Counted from the first letter of the stretch, positions 1 to 8,769 are shown. The stretch is DNA of 64,000 nt from Fimenecus sp036652055 (GCA_036652055.1 JAVVWP010000005.1:10558-74557); one strand, 5' to 3'. Numbers and translations are program-made. The notes: generated by a model from the sequence alone, not told the origin.

Positions 1-840
1 GAATATACTGATGAGCTTCGGGATATGCTGTTTTCTCTCGATTTTGATCCATTAAAAATAGAAACGCTTGAAGAACGAATTGATGTTTTATATAAACTTT
101 TTAAAAAGTATGGTAGCAATGAAGAAGAAATATTGAATTTTCTTGACAATGCAGTAAGCGAGCGAGATAACATTGAAAATTTTGACAACAGAAAAAATGA
201 ACTTGAAATAAAGACTAATAAGCTTTATGAAGAAGCATTGTCCCTTGCAAAAGAGCTGTCAAATTCAAGAATTATTGCTGCTGATTTTTTTTCAAAAGAG
301 GTTATGCAGCAGTTAAAGTTTTTAGATATGCCATCAGTTAAATTCATCGTAAAAAATGATGTTTCTGAAATTTCAGAAAACGGAATTGACAATATAGAAT
401 TTTTACTTTCAGCAAATGCAGGTGAAATTCCAAAACCACTTGCAAAAATTGCCTCTGGCGGAGAACTTTCAAGAATTATGCTTGCAATAAAGAGCGCACT
501 CGCCGATAAAGATGATATTAGCACTTTGATTTTTGACGAAATTGATACAGGCGTTAGCGGTAGAGCTGCTCAAAAAATTGCATTTAAGCTTAAAGATGTT
601 TCAAAAAATCATCAAGTTATTTGTGTCACTCATCTGGCACAAATTGCATCAATAGCTGATGAGCATATTATTATTGAAAAAAGTGAAACCGATGGCAAAA
701 CTTATACAGAACTCCACGCTCTTGATTATATTGGACGTAAATATGAAATAGCTAGAATTATAGGCGGATTATCAATTAGTGAAGCTGTTTTAGCGAGTGC
801 TGAAGAGATGCTAAAAAATAATAACATTAATTTTGATTGA
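1..840 (+). CDS. recN: DNA repair protein RecN, C-terminal part (5' end outside window)
   Basis: The reading frame is open from base 1, so this is the 3' half of a gene cut by the window edge. About 279 codons remain: the end of the coiled coil followed by the C-terminal ATPase lobe. The ABC signature SGGELSR, a Walker B LIFDEIDTG with the following D-loop region VSGRAAQ, and a late CVTHLAQIAS switch-histidine segment are typical of RecN, an SMC-like ATPase that acts at double-strand breaks. The stop codon TGA lies inside the -35 box of the next transcription unit. Identification is firm; the N-terminal Walker A cannot be seen. Confidence 0.93.
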   Translation, partial: EYTDELRDMLFSLDFDPLKIETLEERIDVLYKLFKKYGSNEEEILNFLDNAVSERDNIENFDNRKNELEIKTNKLYEEALSLAKELSNSRIIAADFFSKEVMQQLKFLDMPSVKFIVKNDVSEISENGIDNIEFLLSANAGEIPKPLAKIASGGELSRIMLAIKSALADKDDISTLIFDEIDTGVSGRAAQKIAFKLKDVSKNHQVICVTHLAQIASIADEHIIIEKSETDGKTYTELHALDYIGRKYEIARIIGGLSISEAVLASAEEMLKNNNINFD

Positions 841-864
841 CAAAAATTAAAAATATGTTATAAT
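837..864 (+). promoter_or_regulatory. Sigma-A promoter of the tyrS T-box leader
   Basis: TTGACA at 837-842 and TATAAT at 859-864 are both perfect consensus hexamers, separated by 16 bp. The recN stop codon (838-840) is part of the -35 box. Transcription should begin near 871, just before the T-box. Confidence 0.8.
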
Positions 865-869
865 TCAAA

Positions 870-1130
870 CAATAGCTGTGAAAAGAAGAAGTAATTTATC
901 AATTCATTTTAGAGAGTTCTCGGTTGGTGAAAGAGAATATGATAGATATTTGAAATACATCTTGGAGCTGCAATGCTGAAATTTCAGTAAGCATTTGCCG
1001 CTGTGTGAGCGTTAATCACAAGAGTATAATAATTGTACTCGTTAAGGCTGGATTTGTGAAAATACAGCAATTTAGAGGTGGTACCGCGTGAATTTCGCCC
1101 TCTGCATTAATTTGCAGAGGGCTTTATTAT
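870..1130 (+). promoter_or_regulatory. T-box leader (tyrosine-specific) with terminator
   Basis: The leader has the conserved AG-bulge stem I sequences near 910-935 and a TAC tyrosine codon at 956-958 followed by a purine in the expected specifier position. The T-box core AGAGGTGGTACCGCG is at 1074-1088, in which TGGT can pair with the NCCA end of a tRNA whose discriminator base is A. It ends in an intrinsic terminator with 10-bp arms at 1097-1106 and 1113-1122 and a T-rich tail. Uncharged tRNA-Tyr should stabilise the antiterminator and allow tyrS expression. The specifier assignment comes from position and the downstream gene. Confidence 0.93.
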
Positions 1131-1151
1131 TTTATTATTTGGAGGAAAAAA

Positions 1152-2378
1152 ATGAAAGTTTATGAAGAATTAAAAGCAAGAGGTTTAATTGCACAGGTAA
1201 CAGATGAGGAAGAAATAAGAGAACTCGTTAATAATGGTAAGGCTGTATTTTATATTGGATTTGATCCGACTGCTGACAGCCTTCATGTTGGGCATTTTAT
1301 GGCTTTATGCCTTATGAAGCGTTTACAAATGGCAGGCAACAAGCCAATAGCATTAATAGGTGGCGGAACTGGAATGATAGGTGACCCGTCAGGAAGAAGC
1401 GATTTGCGTCAAGTTATGACGCCCGAAACAATTCAACATAACTGTGACTGCTTTAAAGAACAAATGAGTAAATTTATAGATTTCTCTGACGGAAAAGCAT
1501 TAATGGTTAATAATGCTGACTGGCTTATGAAACTTAACTATATAGAGCTTCTTCGTGATGTAGGTGCTTGTTTTAGCGTAAATCGTATGCTCACAGCAGA
1601 ATGTTATAAGCAAAGAATGGAAAAAGGTCTTAGCTTTTTAGAATTTAACTATATGATTATGCAAAGCTATGATTTCCTTGAGCTTTTTAAAAAGTATGGT
1701 TGCAATATGCAGTTTGGCGGTGATGACCAATGGAGTAATATGCTTGGTGGCACTGACCTGATTAGAAGAAAACTTGGCGAAAACGCATATGCAATGACGA
1801 TAACGCTTTTACTCAATTCTGAGGGAAAAAAGATGGGTAAAACACAGTCTGGTGCAGTTTGGCTTGATCCTAATAAAACATCACCATTTGATTTTTATCA
1901 ATACTGGAGAAATGTCGATGATGCCGATGTTTTAAAGTGCATACGAATGTTAACATTTTTGCCTATTGAAGAAATTGAAAAAATGGATGAATGGGAGGGC
2001 AGCCAATTAAATATTGCTAAAGAAATTTTAGCTTTTGAGCTTACTTCACTTATTCACGGAGAAAACGAAGCAAAAAAAGCTCAAGATGCCGCAAGACAGC
2101 TCTTTTCAGGGGCAGGAAACACTGAAAATATGCCAACATTTTCACTTTGTAATGATGATTTTATAGATGATGAAATTGCAATAAATGATATTATGGTAAA
2201 AGCAGGTTTAATAAAGTCAAAAGGTGAAGGCAGGCGTTTAATTGAACAGGGTGGAGTGTCAATAGATGATATAAAGGTTGCTTCACCAACAGCAACAGTC
2301 AAAATATCTGATTTTGAAAAAGGTTATATTGTAATTAAAAAAGGCAAAAAGATATTTTATAAAATTGTAATTGAATAA
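1152..2378 (+). CDS. tyrS: Tyrosyl-tRNA synthetase
   Basis: This 408-residue cytoplasmic class I aminoacyl-tRNA synthetase charges tRNA-Tyr. The HIGH-type motif HVGH is at residues 45-48 and the KMSKS-type motif KMGKT at 227-231. The QFGGDDQWSN segment is the tyrosine-recognition region, and the last ~65 residues (GLIKSKGEGRRLIEQGGV) form an S4 RNA-binding domain. Length is normal for bacterial TyrRS. The start is set by GGAGG at 1141-1145. It is a single-gene unit behind a T-box leader and ends at a bidirectional terminator. Confidence 0.98.
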   Translation: MKVYEELKARGLIAQVTDEEEIRELVNNGKAVFYIGFDPTADSLHVGHFMALCLMKRLQMAGNKPIALIGGGTGMIGDPSGRSDLRQVMTPETIQHNCDCFKEQMSKFIDFSDGKALMVNNADWLMKLNYIELLRDVGACFSVNRMLTAECYKQRMEKGLSFLEFNYMIMQSYDFLELFKKYGCNMQFGGDDQWSNMLGGTDLIRRKLGENAYAMTITLLLNSEGKKMGKTQSGAVWLDPNKTSPFDFYQYWRNVDDADVLKCIRMLTFLPIEEIEKMDEWEGSQLNIAKEILAFELTSLIHGENEAKKAQDAARQLFSGAGNTENMPTFSLCNDDFIDDEIAINDIMVKAGLIKSKGEGRRLIEQGGVSIDDIKVASPTATVKISDFEKGYIVIKKGKKIFYKIVIE

Positions 2379-2386
2379 TAAAAAAA

Positions 2387-2417
2387 GGAAGTGCATTTAT
2401 CAGCACTTCCTTTTTTT
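2387..2417. terminator. Bidirectional terminator between tyrS and the lysine operon
   Basis: Arms GGAAGTGC (2387-2394) and GCACTTCC (2403-2410) with an 8-nt loop are flanked by an A-run on the left and a T-run on the right. It can therefore stop tyrS transcripts and the converging minus-strand operon. Confidence 0.88.
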
Positions 2418-2425
2418 ATATGGAT

Positions 2426-2881
2426 TTATTCAAATATTTCATTAATTTTACTTAGAGTGTCTTCAAAATCAGCCTTAGAAACAAGAATTGAAATATCAAC
2501 CTCTGAAGTTGTAATCATTCTAATATCAGCATTTACTTGCGACGCTGCTTTAAAAACTTTTACCGCTATTCCAGGACAGCCACGCATATCTTCGCTAAAT
2601 AATGAAATCTTACAGTTACCACTGCTTACTGATAGCTTTAAATCTGGATTTAACTTTCTAAGACAAGCGGAAGTTTCAAGAATTTTGCCTAAATCATCAT
2701 CACTGACAGTAAAGGATAGATTTTGAGCATTACTGTGAACAGGAGTTTGTGAAATCATATCAACATCAATATGTGCTTTTGCAATCATATCAAAAATGTC
2801 AGCAATTAAATTAATATCAGCAGGGGAGTCCTCTAAAGAAATTAAAGTAACATCATTTGTAACCGTAATACTTTTAACCAT
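2426..2881 (-). CDS. Stand-alone aspartokinase-type ACT-domain protein
   Basis: This 151-residue protein is made of two ACT domains and nothing else. It resembles the regulatory (beta) part of aspartate kinase: HIDVDMISQTP, LSFTVSDDDL and the second-ACT motif IRMITTSEVDISILV all fit that region, but the amino-acid-kinase catalytic domain is absent. The start is the ATG at 2881, preceded by AGGAG about 9 bases away; the ribosome site overlaps the end of dapB. It is the last gene of the riboswitch-controlled asd-dapA-dapB operon. An inferred role is binding lysine or threonine and modulating an aspartokinase encoded elsewhere. The product is unproven. Confidence 0.8.
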   Translation of the reverse strand: MVKSITVTNDVTLISLEDSPADINLIADIFDMIAKAHIDVDMISQTPVHSNAQNLSFTVSDDDLGKILETSACLRKLNPDLKLSVSSGNCKISLFSEDMRGCPGIAVKVFKAASQVNADIRMITTSEVDISILVSKADFEDTLSKINEIFE

Positions 2882-2894
2882 AATAAGCATCTCC

Positions 2895-3650
2895 TTATTT
2901 ATCTGCAACAAGTTCTTTCATTGAATAAAAGCCCGCTGGCTTGCCTTTAAGAAAGACTGCGGCGTTGACCGCACCAACTGCAAAAAGCTCTTTAGAGCGA
3001 GCCGAGTGAGATATTGTGATTACTTCATCAAGCCCAGCAAAGATTATTTCATGTTCGCCTACAATAGTTCCGCCACGCACTGAATGAATACCAATTTCAT
3101 TTTCACTTCTCTTTGCTCTTTTTGAATGCCTATCAAATTCATATTTTGGCTTTTCACATAGTGCATCTGATATTGAGTCAGCAAGCATTAAAGCGGTTCC
3201 ACTAGGGGAGTCAATTTTTTGATTGTGATGCATTTCAACAATTTCTATGTCAAAAGAGCCTTCAAGCACACGAGCAGCTTTTGCAGCTAATTCTGAAATA
3301 AGGCTAATGCCAATTGACATATTTGCTGAAAAGAAAAGTGGAACAGTTGAAGAAAGAGAATGAATTTTTTCAATTTGTTCATCGCTAAGACCTGTTGTTG
3401 CTATAACTGCGGGAGTTAATGATTTAATTGCATATTCAAGTAGCCCGTTTAGAGCTGATGGATGTGAAAAATCAATAACAACATCGGCAGCAATAGAAAG
3501 GTCAGAAAAGTTTTTGAAAACAGGAAAACTGCTTTCACCTTCATTTATATCAATACCTGCGACGATTTCACAATCATCTCTGCCACTAACTAAATTTGTA
3601 ATAACCTTGCCCATTTTGCCAAAGCATCCGCTTAAAATTATTCTCGTCAT
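2895..3650 (-). CDS. dapB: 4-hydroxy-tetrahydrodipicolinate reductase
   Basis: This 251-residue enzyme reduces the DapA product with NAD(P)H to tetrahydrodipicolinate on the way to diaminopimelate and lysine. The N-terminal Rossmann loop is GCFGKMG (residues 8-14). The family signature is EMHHNQKIDSPSGTAL, with H141/H142 and the catalytic lysine K145. The C-terminal FYSMKELV ending is typical. The ATG at 3650 is chosen because it begins the MTRIILSG strand; an in-frame TTG five codons upstream is possible. It lies between dapA and the ACT gene in one operon. Confidence 0.97.
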   Translation of the reverse strand: MTRIILSGCFGKMGKVITNLVSGRDDCEIVAGIDINEGESSFPVFKNFSDLSIAADVVIDFSHPSALNGLLEYAIKSLTPAVIATTGLSDEQIEKIHSLSSTVPLFFSANMSIGISLISELAAKAARVLEGSFDIEIVEMHHNQKIDSPSGTALMLADSISDALCEKPKYEFDRHSKRAKRSENEIGIHSVRGGTIVGEHEIIFAGLDEVITISHSARSKELFAVGAVNAAVFLKGKPAGFYSMKELVADK

Positions 3651-3673
3651 TTTTTCACATCCCAAAAACTTAA

Positions 3674-4561
3674 TTATATTAAGTTATATTTTTTTAATAC
3701 TGTTTTAAGCTTTTCTTCGTTTTGCATACTCATTTCACAAAGAGGCATACGAAGCTCGCCAACATTCCAACCCATTAAACGCATTGCAACTTTAACAGGA
3801 ATAGGATTAACATCCATAAACAACGCATCACAAAGTTCTAAATATTCAAGCTGTAAATCACAGCTTTTTTTATAGTCACCTGCAAGGCAAGCTGCTGCTA
3901 TATCGTGTGATGCTTTTGGTGCAACATTTGAAAGGACAGAGATTACGCCTTTGCCACCAAGTGACATAATTGCAGTAATTTGGTCATCATTTCCTGAATA
4001 AATAGAAAAGTCTTTTTCACAAAGTGCAGCAATATGAGCAACAGCAGAAAGATCTCCACTTGCTTCTTTAGCAGCATAAATCATTTTGTGTTTTGATAAC
4101 TCCGCATAAGTTTCAGGTTTAACATTAACACCTGTGCGACTTGGAACATTATAAATTATTATTGGCGTTTTAACTCTGTCAGCCACATATGTGTAATGCT
4201 TTATAAGACCTGCTTGTGATGTTTTATTGTAATATGGTGTAACGATGAGCAAGCCGTCAACTCCTGCTCTTTCAGCCTCTAAAGAAAGCTCAAGGGCATA
4301 TGCAGTATCATTGCTTCCAGTACCTGCAATTACAGGCACTCTTTTGTTTACAACATCTACTGTGAATTTAATAGCATCAGTATGCTCTTCATGAGTTAAT
4401 GTTGAACTTTCACCAGTAGTACCGCAAATAACGATAGCATCGGTTGAATTTTTTATTTGGTCTTCAATAATATCTTTTAATACAGGAAAGTTTATTTTAC
4501 CATCCGCTGTGAATGGCGTAACAATTGCAACACCTGCACCTGTAAAAATTGGTTTTTTCAT
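3674..4561 (-). CDS. dapA: 4-hydroxy-tetrahydrodipicolinate synthase
   Basis: DapA condenses aspartate semialdehyde with pyruvate, the first committed step of lysine synthesis. The 295-residue TIM barrel shows CGTTGESSTL (T48/T49), the proton-relay tyrosine Y137 in IIYNVPSRTG, and the Schiff-base lysine K165 in AAKEASGD. The ATG at 4561 is fixed by AGGAG about 7 bases upstream, which excludes longer in-frame starts reaching into asd. It lies 19 bp after asd, clearly in the same transcript. Confidence 0.97.
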   Translation of the reverse strand: MKKPIFTGAGVAIVTPFTADGKINFPVLKDIIEDQIKNSTDAIVICGTTGESSTLTHEEHTDAIKFTVDVVNKRVPVIAGTGSNDTAYALELSLEAERAGVDGLLIVTPYYNKTSQAGLIKHYTYVADRVKTPIIIYNVPSRTGVNVKPETYAELSKHKMIYAAKEASGDLSAVAHIAALCEKDFSIYSGNDDQITAIMSLGGKGVISVLSNVAPKASHDIAAACLAGDYKKSCDLQLEYLELCDALFMDVNPIPVKVAMRLMGWNVGELRMPLCEMSMQNEEKLKTVLKKYNLI

Positions 4562-4580
4562 AACAAACTCCTTTAAAAAA

Positions 4581-5663
4581 TCAATCCATATAGCCTTCAG
4601 CACAAAGAAGTTCAGCGAGTAAAACAGCACCGCCTGCAGCACCTCTTAATGTGTTGTGAGATAGGCATACAAATTTATAGTCATATTGTGTATCTTCACG
4701 AAGCCTACCAATAGAAATTGCCATTCCATTTTCAAGATTTCTGTTTAGCTTTGTTTGAGGCATATTATCTTCTATAAAGTAGTTAAGGAATTTCTTAGGA
4801 GCACTTGGAAGGTTTAATTCCTGAGCTTTACCGCTAAAATTATTCCAAATTTCAAGAATTTGTTCTTTAGTTGGCTTGTTTTCAAATCTTACAAATACAG
4901 CACCCATATGACCATTAGAAACAGGAACACGAAGGCATTGAGCTGTAAAAGCAGGGGAGGAAGCAGAAACAATTTTATCTCCCTCTATTTTGCCCCAAAT
5001 TTTAAGCGGTTCTTGTTCACTTTTTTCTTCTTCTCCGCCAATAAATGGAATAACATTGTCAAGCATTTCTGGCCAAGTATCAAAAGTTTTTCCAGCACCT
5101 GAAATAGCTTGATAGGTGCATACTAAAACATCTTTAACTCCAAATTTTGAGAGAGGAAATAGTGCTGGCACATAGCTTTGAAGTGAGCAGTTTGATTTAA
5201 CTGCAATAAATCCACGCTTTGTTCCAAGTCTTTTTCTTTGTGAAGGGATTATATTGATATGGTCTGCATTAAGCTCAGGAACAACCATTGGAACATCGTC
5301 TGTATGCCTATGAGCGCTATTATTTGAAACGACAGGACATTCAGCCTTTGCATAGCTTTCTTCGAGTGCTTTTATTTCATCTTTTTTCATATCAACTGCG
5401 CAGAAAACGAAATCAACTAATGAAGCAATCTTTTCAACATCTGCTGTTGCATTCATTACAATCATATTTTTAATGTTTTCAGGAATGTCAGTATCCATAC
5501 ACCATTTTTGCCCAACAGCTTCCTCATAAGTTTTTCCAGCAGAACGAGGACTCGCTGCAACCACCTTTACATTAAACCAAGGGTGATTTGTCAATAAAGT
5601 TAAAAATCTTTGCCCTACCATACCAGTAGCACCAATTACGCCAACATTATACTTTTTTTCCAC
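4581..5663 (-). CDS. asd: Aspartate-semialdehyde dehydrogenase (archaeal/fungal-type branch)
   Basis: The 360-residue enzyme converts aspartyl phosphate to aspartate semialdehyde, the branch point for lysine, threonine and methionine. The NADP-binding loop is GATGMVGQR (residues 11-19). The catalytic cysteine is C159 in KSNCSLQSY, a sequence context typical of the archaeal/fungal-like family rather than the E. coli-like one. It is the first gene of the lysine operon and lies directly behind the lysine riboswitch. A GGAGG-like site precedes the ATG. Confidence 0.95.
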   Translation of the reverse strand: MEKKYNVGVIGATGMVGQRFLTLLTNHPWFNVKVVAASPRSAGKTYEEAVGQKWCMDTDIPENIKNMIVMNATADVEKIASLVDFVFCAVDMKKDEIKALEESYAKAECPVVSNNSAHRHTDDVPMVVPELNADHINIIPSQRKRLGTKRGFIAVKSNCSLQSYVPALFPLSKFGVKDVLVCTYQAISGAGKTFDTWPEMLDNVIPFIGGEEEKSEQEPLKIWGKIEGDKIVSASSPAFTAQCLRVPVSNGHMGAVFVRFENKPTKEQILEIWNNFSGKAQELNLPSAPKKFLNYFIEDNMPQTKLNRNLENGMAISIGRLREDTQYDYKFVCLSHNTLRGAAGGAVLLAELLCAEGYMD

Positions 5664-5702
5664 TTGTTTTTACCTCCAAAAAATGTTATTCTATTATCTG
5701 CA

Positions 5703-5951
5703 CAAAAAAAACTGGTCTTTTCAAACCAGTCATCATTTAGATATAATAGAGTGTAATAAAAGCTAAAATATGAGCTTTTATATAGATAGCACTCCACCAT
5801 TCAATGATGACAGTTATGTTGATATTAACAAACATACCCAGATTTAGCAACTATCAGAGAAGCTAAGCCTTCGGCAAAACACCCTTTTGCATTATGGTAA
5901 TCAGCATCTGTATGCCTATCATAAGCTACTGTTGAGTTTTGCACCTCTATC
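5703..5951 (-). promoter_or_regulatory. Lysine riboswitch (L box) with intrinsic terminator
   Basis: Read on the minus strand, the aptamer runs from GATAGAGGTGC (5951-5941) to GAGTGCTATC (5794-5785), which pair as P1. Between them are the conserved lysine-riboswitch segments ACAGTAGC, AAGGGTGTTTTGCCGAAGG and CTGGGTATG. Downstream, ACTGGT/ACCAGT arms (5711-5730) followed by eight T residues make the off-state terminator, 40 bases before asd. High lysine should therefore stop transcription of asd, dapA, dapB and the ACT gene. Confidence 0.96.
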
Positions 5952-5963
5952 GCAGTTGCAATT

Positions 5964-5992
5964 ATAATATCATTTTTATTATGCATAGTCAA
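5964..5992 (-). promoter_or_regulatory. Promoter of the lysine operon
   Basis: On the minus strand TTGACT (5992-5987) and TATTAT (5969-5964) are separated by 17 bp, placing the start just before the riboswitch P1 stem. It lies in the 80-bp divergent region shared with queA. Confidence 0.65.
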
Positions 5993-6030
5993 ATGTTTTT
6001 GAAAAATTTTATTAATATTAGGAGATTTTT

Positions 6031-7056
6031 ATGAAAAAGCAAGATTTTTATTACGATTTACCAAAAGAATGTATCGCTCAAACACCATTAGAACCCAGAG
6101 ATAGCTCTAAAATGATGGTAATTCATCGAAATGATGATGTGATTGAGCATAAACATTTTTATGATATATTGGATTTCTTGAATGCTAATGATTGTCTTAT
6201 TTTGAATGACACACGAGTTTTGCCTGCAAGAATTTATGGCATTAAAGATGGAACTGATGCTAAAGTGGAATTTCTTTTGTTAAATGCCAAAGGCAATGAT
6301 GTTTGGGAGGTAATTGCAGGACCAGGTAAAAAAGCAAAAGCTGGTACAACATTTAGCTTTGCCAATAATTTGCTTAGATGTGAAGTTTTAGAAGTGCTTG
6401 AAAATGGTAACAGGATTGTTAAATTTTTCTATGAAGGAAATTTTTATAATGTTTTAGAAAAAGTTGGAGAAATGCCACTTCCTCATTATATAACCGAAAA
6501 ATTAGACGACAGTGAACGCTATCAAACGGTTTATTCAAAAGAACTTGGCTCTGCTGCTGCTCCTACTGCTGGTCTGCATTTTACTCCTGAAATTTTAAAA
6601 AAAATACAGGACAAAGGAATAAAAATCGGATATGTGACTCTCCATGTAGGGCTTGGAACTTTTAGACCGGTTAAAGCTGATAATATTGAGGACCATAATA
6701 TGCATTCTGAACATTATCATTTGCCAAAAGAAACCGCAGATTTAATTAATAACACTAAAAAAAATGGTGGCAGAGTAATTGCTGTCGGCACTACTTGTTG
6801 CAGAACGCTTGAAAGCGTCGCCACTTATTTTGGAGAAATTAAAGAAGCAGATGATTGGACAAGCATCTTTATTTACCCTGGCTATCAATTTAAGTGTATT
6901 GATGCTCTATTAACAAATTTTCACTTACCTGAAAGCACATTGATAATGCTTGTTTCAGCTTTTTATAATCGTGAAAAGGTACTAAGCGCTTATGAAACAG
7001 CAGTCAAAGAAAAATACAGATTTTTCAGTTTTGGCGATTGTATGTTGCTGCTATAA
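6031..7056 (+). CDS. queA: tRNA preQ1(34) S-adenosylmethionine ribosyltransferase-isomerase
   Basis: QueA transfers and isomerises the ribosyl part of SAM onto preQ1 in tRNA to make epoxyqueuosine. The 341-residue product begins FYYDLPKECIAQTPLEPRDSS and contains LNDTRVLPAR, AAPTAGLHFTPEIL and HVGLGTFRPV, all highly typical of QueA. The start has AGGAG about 6 bases upstream. It is followed 17 bp later by tgt, the enzyme acting one step earlier on the same tRNA base, so the two are probably cotranscribed. Confidence 0.98.
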   Translation: MKKQDFYYDLPKECIAQTPLEPRDSSKMMVIHRNDDVIEHKHFYDILDFLNANDCLILNDTRVLPARIYGIKDGTDAKVEFLLLNAKGNDVWEVIAGPGKKAKAGTTFSFANNLLRCEVLEVLENGNRIVKFFYEGNFYNVLEKVGEMPLPHYITEKLDDSERYQTVYSKELGSAAAPTAGLHFTPEILKKIQDKGIKIGYVTLHVGLGTFRPVKADNIEDHNMHSEHYHLPKETADLINNTKKNGGRVIAVGTTCCRTLESVATYFGEIKEADDWTSIFIYPGYQFKCIDALLTNFHLPESTLIMLVSAFYNREKVLSAYETAVKEKYRFFSFGDCMLLL

Positions 7057-7073
7057 AATATTAGGAGATATAT

Positions 7074-8204
7074 ATGTTTAAAGTTATAAAATCAGATGGC
7101 GATGCAAGGATTGCATCTTTTGAAACAGTACACGGAACTGTAAGCACTCCTGCATTTATGAATGTCGCAACAGCAGGAGCGATAAAAGGAGCAGTTTCTG
7201 CTTATGATTTAAAAGATATAAATTGTCAGGTTCAACTCTGTAATACTTATCATCTTCATGTTAGAACGGGAGATAAACTTATAAATGAACTTGGCGGACT
7301 TCACAAATTCACTGGTTGGGACGGGCCTATATTAACCGACAGTGGCGGATTTCAAGTTTTTTCTCTTGCTAAACTTCGTAAAATCAAAGAAGAAGGCGTA
7401 AATTTTAGCTCTCATATTGATGGCCATAAAATTTTTATGGGACCAGAAGAAAGTATGCAAATTCAATCAAATTTAGGTTCAACTATTGCTATGGCTTTTG
7501 ATGAATGTGTTGAAAATCCCGCAGAATATAAATATGCAAAAGACTCTTGTGAAAGAACTGTTAGATGGCTAATAAGGTGTAAAGACGAAATGGAAAGGTT
7601 AAATGCACTTCCAAACACACTTAATAAAAATCAATTGTTATTTGGAATAAATCAAGGCTGTACATTTGATGATTTAAGAATTGAAAATATGAAGAAAATC
7701 GCAGAACTCGACTTAGACGGTTATGCAATTGGTGGACTTGCTGTCGGAGAACCAAAAGAAGATATGTACAGAGTGATTTCAGCAGTAACGCCTTTTATGC
7801 CGATTGACAAGCCAAGATATTTAATGGGTGTTGGCACTCCAGGAAATATAATTGAAGCTGTTAGCCGTGGTGTTGACCTTTTTGACTGCGTAATGCCAAG
7901 CAGAAATGCACGCCATGGACATCTGTTTACACATAATGGTATAATAAACATTAACAATCAAAAATATGAAAATGATTTGTTGCCGCTTGACCCAGAGTGT
8001 GATTGTCCAACTTGTCAGAAACATTCAAGAGCGTATATAAGACATTTGTTTAAAGCGGGTGAAATGCTTGCAATGCGTCTTAGCGTTATGCACAATCTAT
8101 ATTTTTATAATAATCTTATGCTTGATATAAGAAATTCTATTAACGGTGGAACATTTAATGAATTTAAACAAAATAATGTAGATCTGCTTGATACCAGAAT
8201 ATAA
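7074..8204 (+). CDS. tgt: Queuine/preQ1 tRNA-guanine transglycosylase
   Basis: Tgt exchanges guanine-34 of GUN-anticodon tRNAs for preQ1. The 376-residue barrel has the general-base aspartate D89 in TDSGGFQVFSL and the nucleophile aspartate D271 in DLFDCVMPSRNARHG. The zinc site is the CDCPTC...H cluster near residue 307, followed by the usual SRAYIRHLF. Length is normal. It is the second gene of the queA-tgt pair; the following yajC has its own promoter. Confidence 0.98.
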   Translation: MFKVIKSDGDARIASFETVHGTVSTPAFMNVATAGAIKGAVSAYDLKDINCQVQLCNTYHLHVRTGDKLINELGGLHKFTGWDGPILTDSGGFQVFSLAKLRKIKEEGVNFSSHIDGHKIFMGPEESMQIQSNLGSTIAMAFDECVENPAEYKYAKDSCERTVRWLIRCKDEMERLNALPNTLNKNQLLFGINQGCTFDDLRIENMKKIAELDLDGYAIGGLAVGEPKEDMYRVISAVTPFMPIDKPRYLMGVGTPGNIIEAVSRGVDLFDCVMPSRNARHGHLFTHNGIININNQKYENDLLPLDPECDCPTCQKHSRAYIRHLFKAGEMLAMRLSVMHNLYFYNNLMLDIRNSINGGTFNEFKQNNVDLLDTRI

Positions 8205-8237
8205 ATATAGATTATTTGTTAATTTTTGCACATTGTC

Positions 8238-8266
8238 TTGCAAAATAAGACAAAAATAGGTATAAT
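8238..8266 (+). promoter_or_regulatory. Promoter of yajC
   Basis: TTGCAA at 8238-8243 and a perfect TATAAT at 8261-8266 are separated by 17 bp, about 30 bases before the yajC start. This separates yajC from the queA-tgt transcript at least in part. Confidence 0.7.
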
Positions 8267-8296
8267 ACCTTGTATATGAAATTTGGAGGAAAAATA

Positions 8297-8701
8297 ATGA
8301 ATTATTTAATGTTATTAGAGGCTACAACAGGAGCCACAGGAACTGCTGCTCAAAAGTTTGCTCCCATTATACTAATGGTTTTACTTTTCGGCGGTATGTA
8401 TTTTTTAATGATTAGACCACAGAAAAAACAGCAAAAAAAAGAGCAGGAAATGCGTGAAAGCACTCAAGTAGGCGACGAAGTTACAACAATTGGTGGAATT
8501 ATGGGAAGAGTTGTTACAGTTAAAGAAGACTCGCTCATTATAGAAACAGGTGCTGACAGAAACAAAATGAAAATTGCTCGTTGGGCTGTTCAAACAAACA
8601 ATACCGCTGCTGAAAAAATTCAAGCAGAGCGTGACGCTGCTAAACTTGCTCAAGATAAAGCAAAAGAAGAAAAAAAAGGCAAGAGCAAAAAAGAAGATTA
8701 A
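8297..8701 (+). CDS. yajC: Preprotein translocase accessory subunit YajC
   Basis: This 134-residue single-span membrane protein belongs to the Sec translocon accessory complex. A hydrophobic segment (about residues 15-38, ending FLMIRPQKK) is followed by the YajC domain with GDEVTTIGGIMGRV. The basic IRPQKKQQKK after the membrane span and the acidic/lysine-rich tail are typical. The ATG at 8297 has GGAGG 7-8 bases upstream; an earlier in-frame ATG has no ribosome site. It follows queA-tgt, a common arrangement, but secD/secF do not follow here. Confidence 0.93.
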   Translation: MNYLMLLEATTGATGTAAQKFAPIILMVLLFGGMYFLMIRPQKKQQKKEQEMRESTQVGDEVTTIGGIMGRVVTVKEDSLIIETGADRNKMKIARWAVQTNNTAAEKIQAERDAAKLAQDKAKEEKKGKSKKED

Positions 8702-8724
8702 TTCGCAATCAGTTATAATTTGAA

Positions 8725-8766
8725 AAATCCCTTCATACCTTTTATTATTAAGGTTTGGAGGGATTT
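8725..8766 (+). terminator. Long hairpin after yajC whose 3' arm carries the next gene's ribosome site
   Basis: Arms at 8725-8741 and 8750-8766 pair over 17 positions with one mismatch and an 8-nt loop, followed by a T-run. It looks like an intrinsic terminator. The 3' arm contains the GGAGGG (8757-8762) that serves the ATG at 8770, so the structure would hide that ribosome site whenever it forms. Confidence 0.75.
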
Positions 8767-8769
8767 TTT

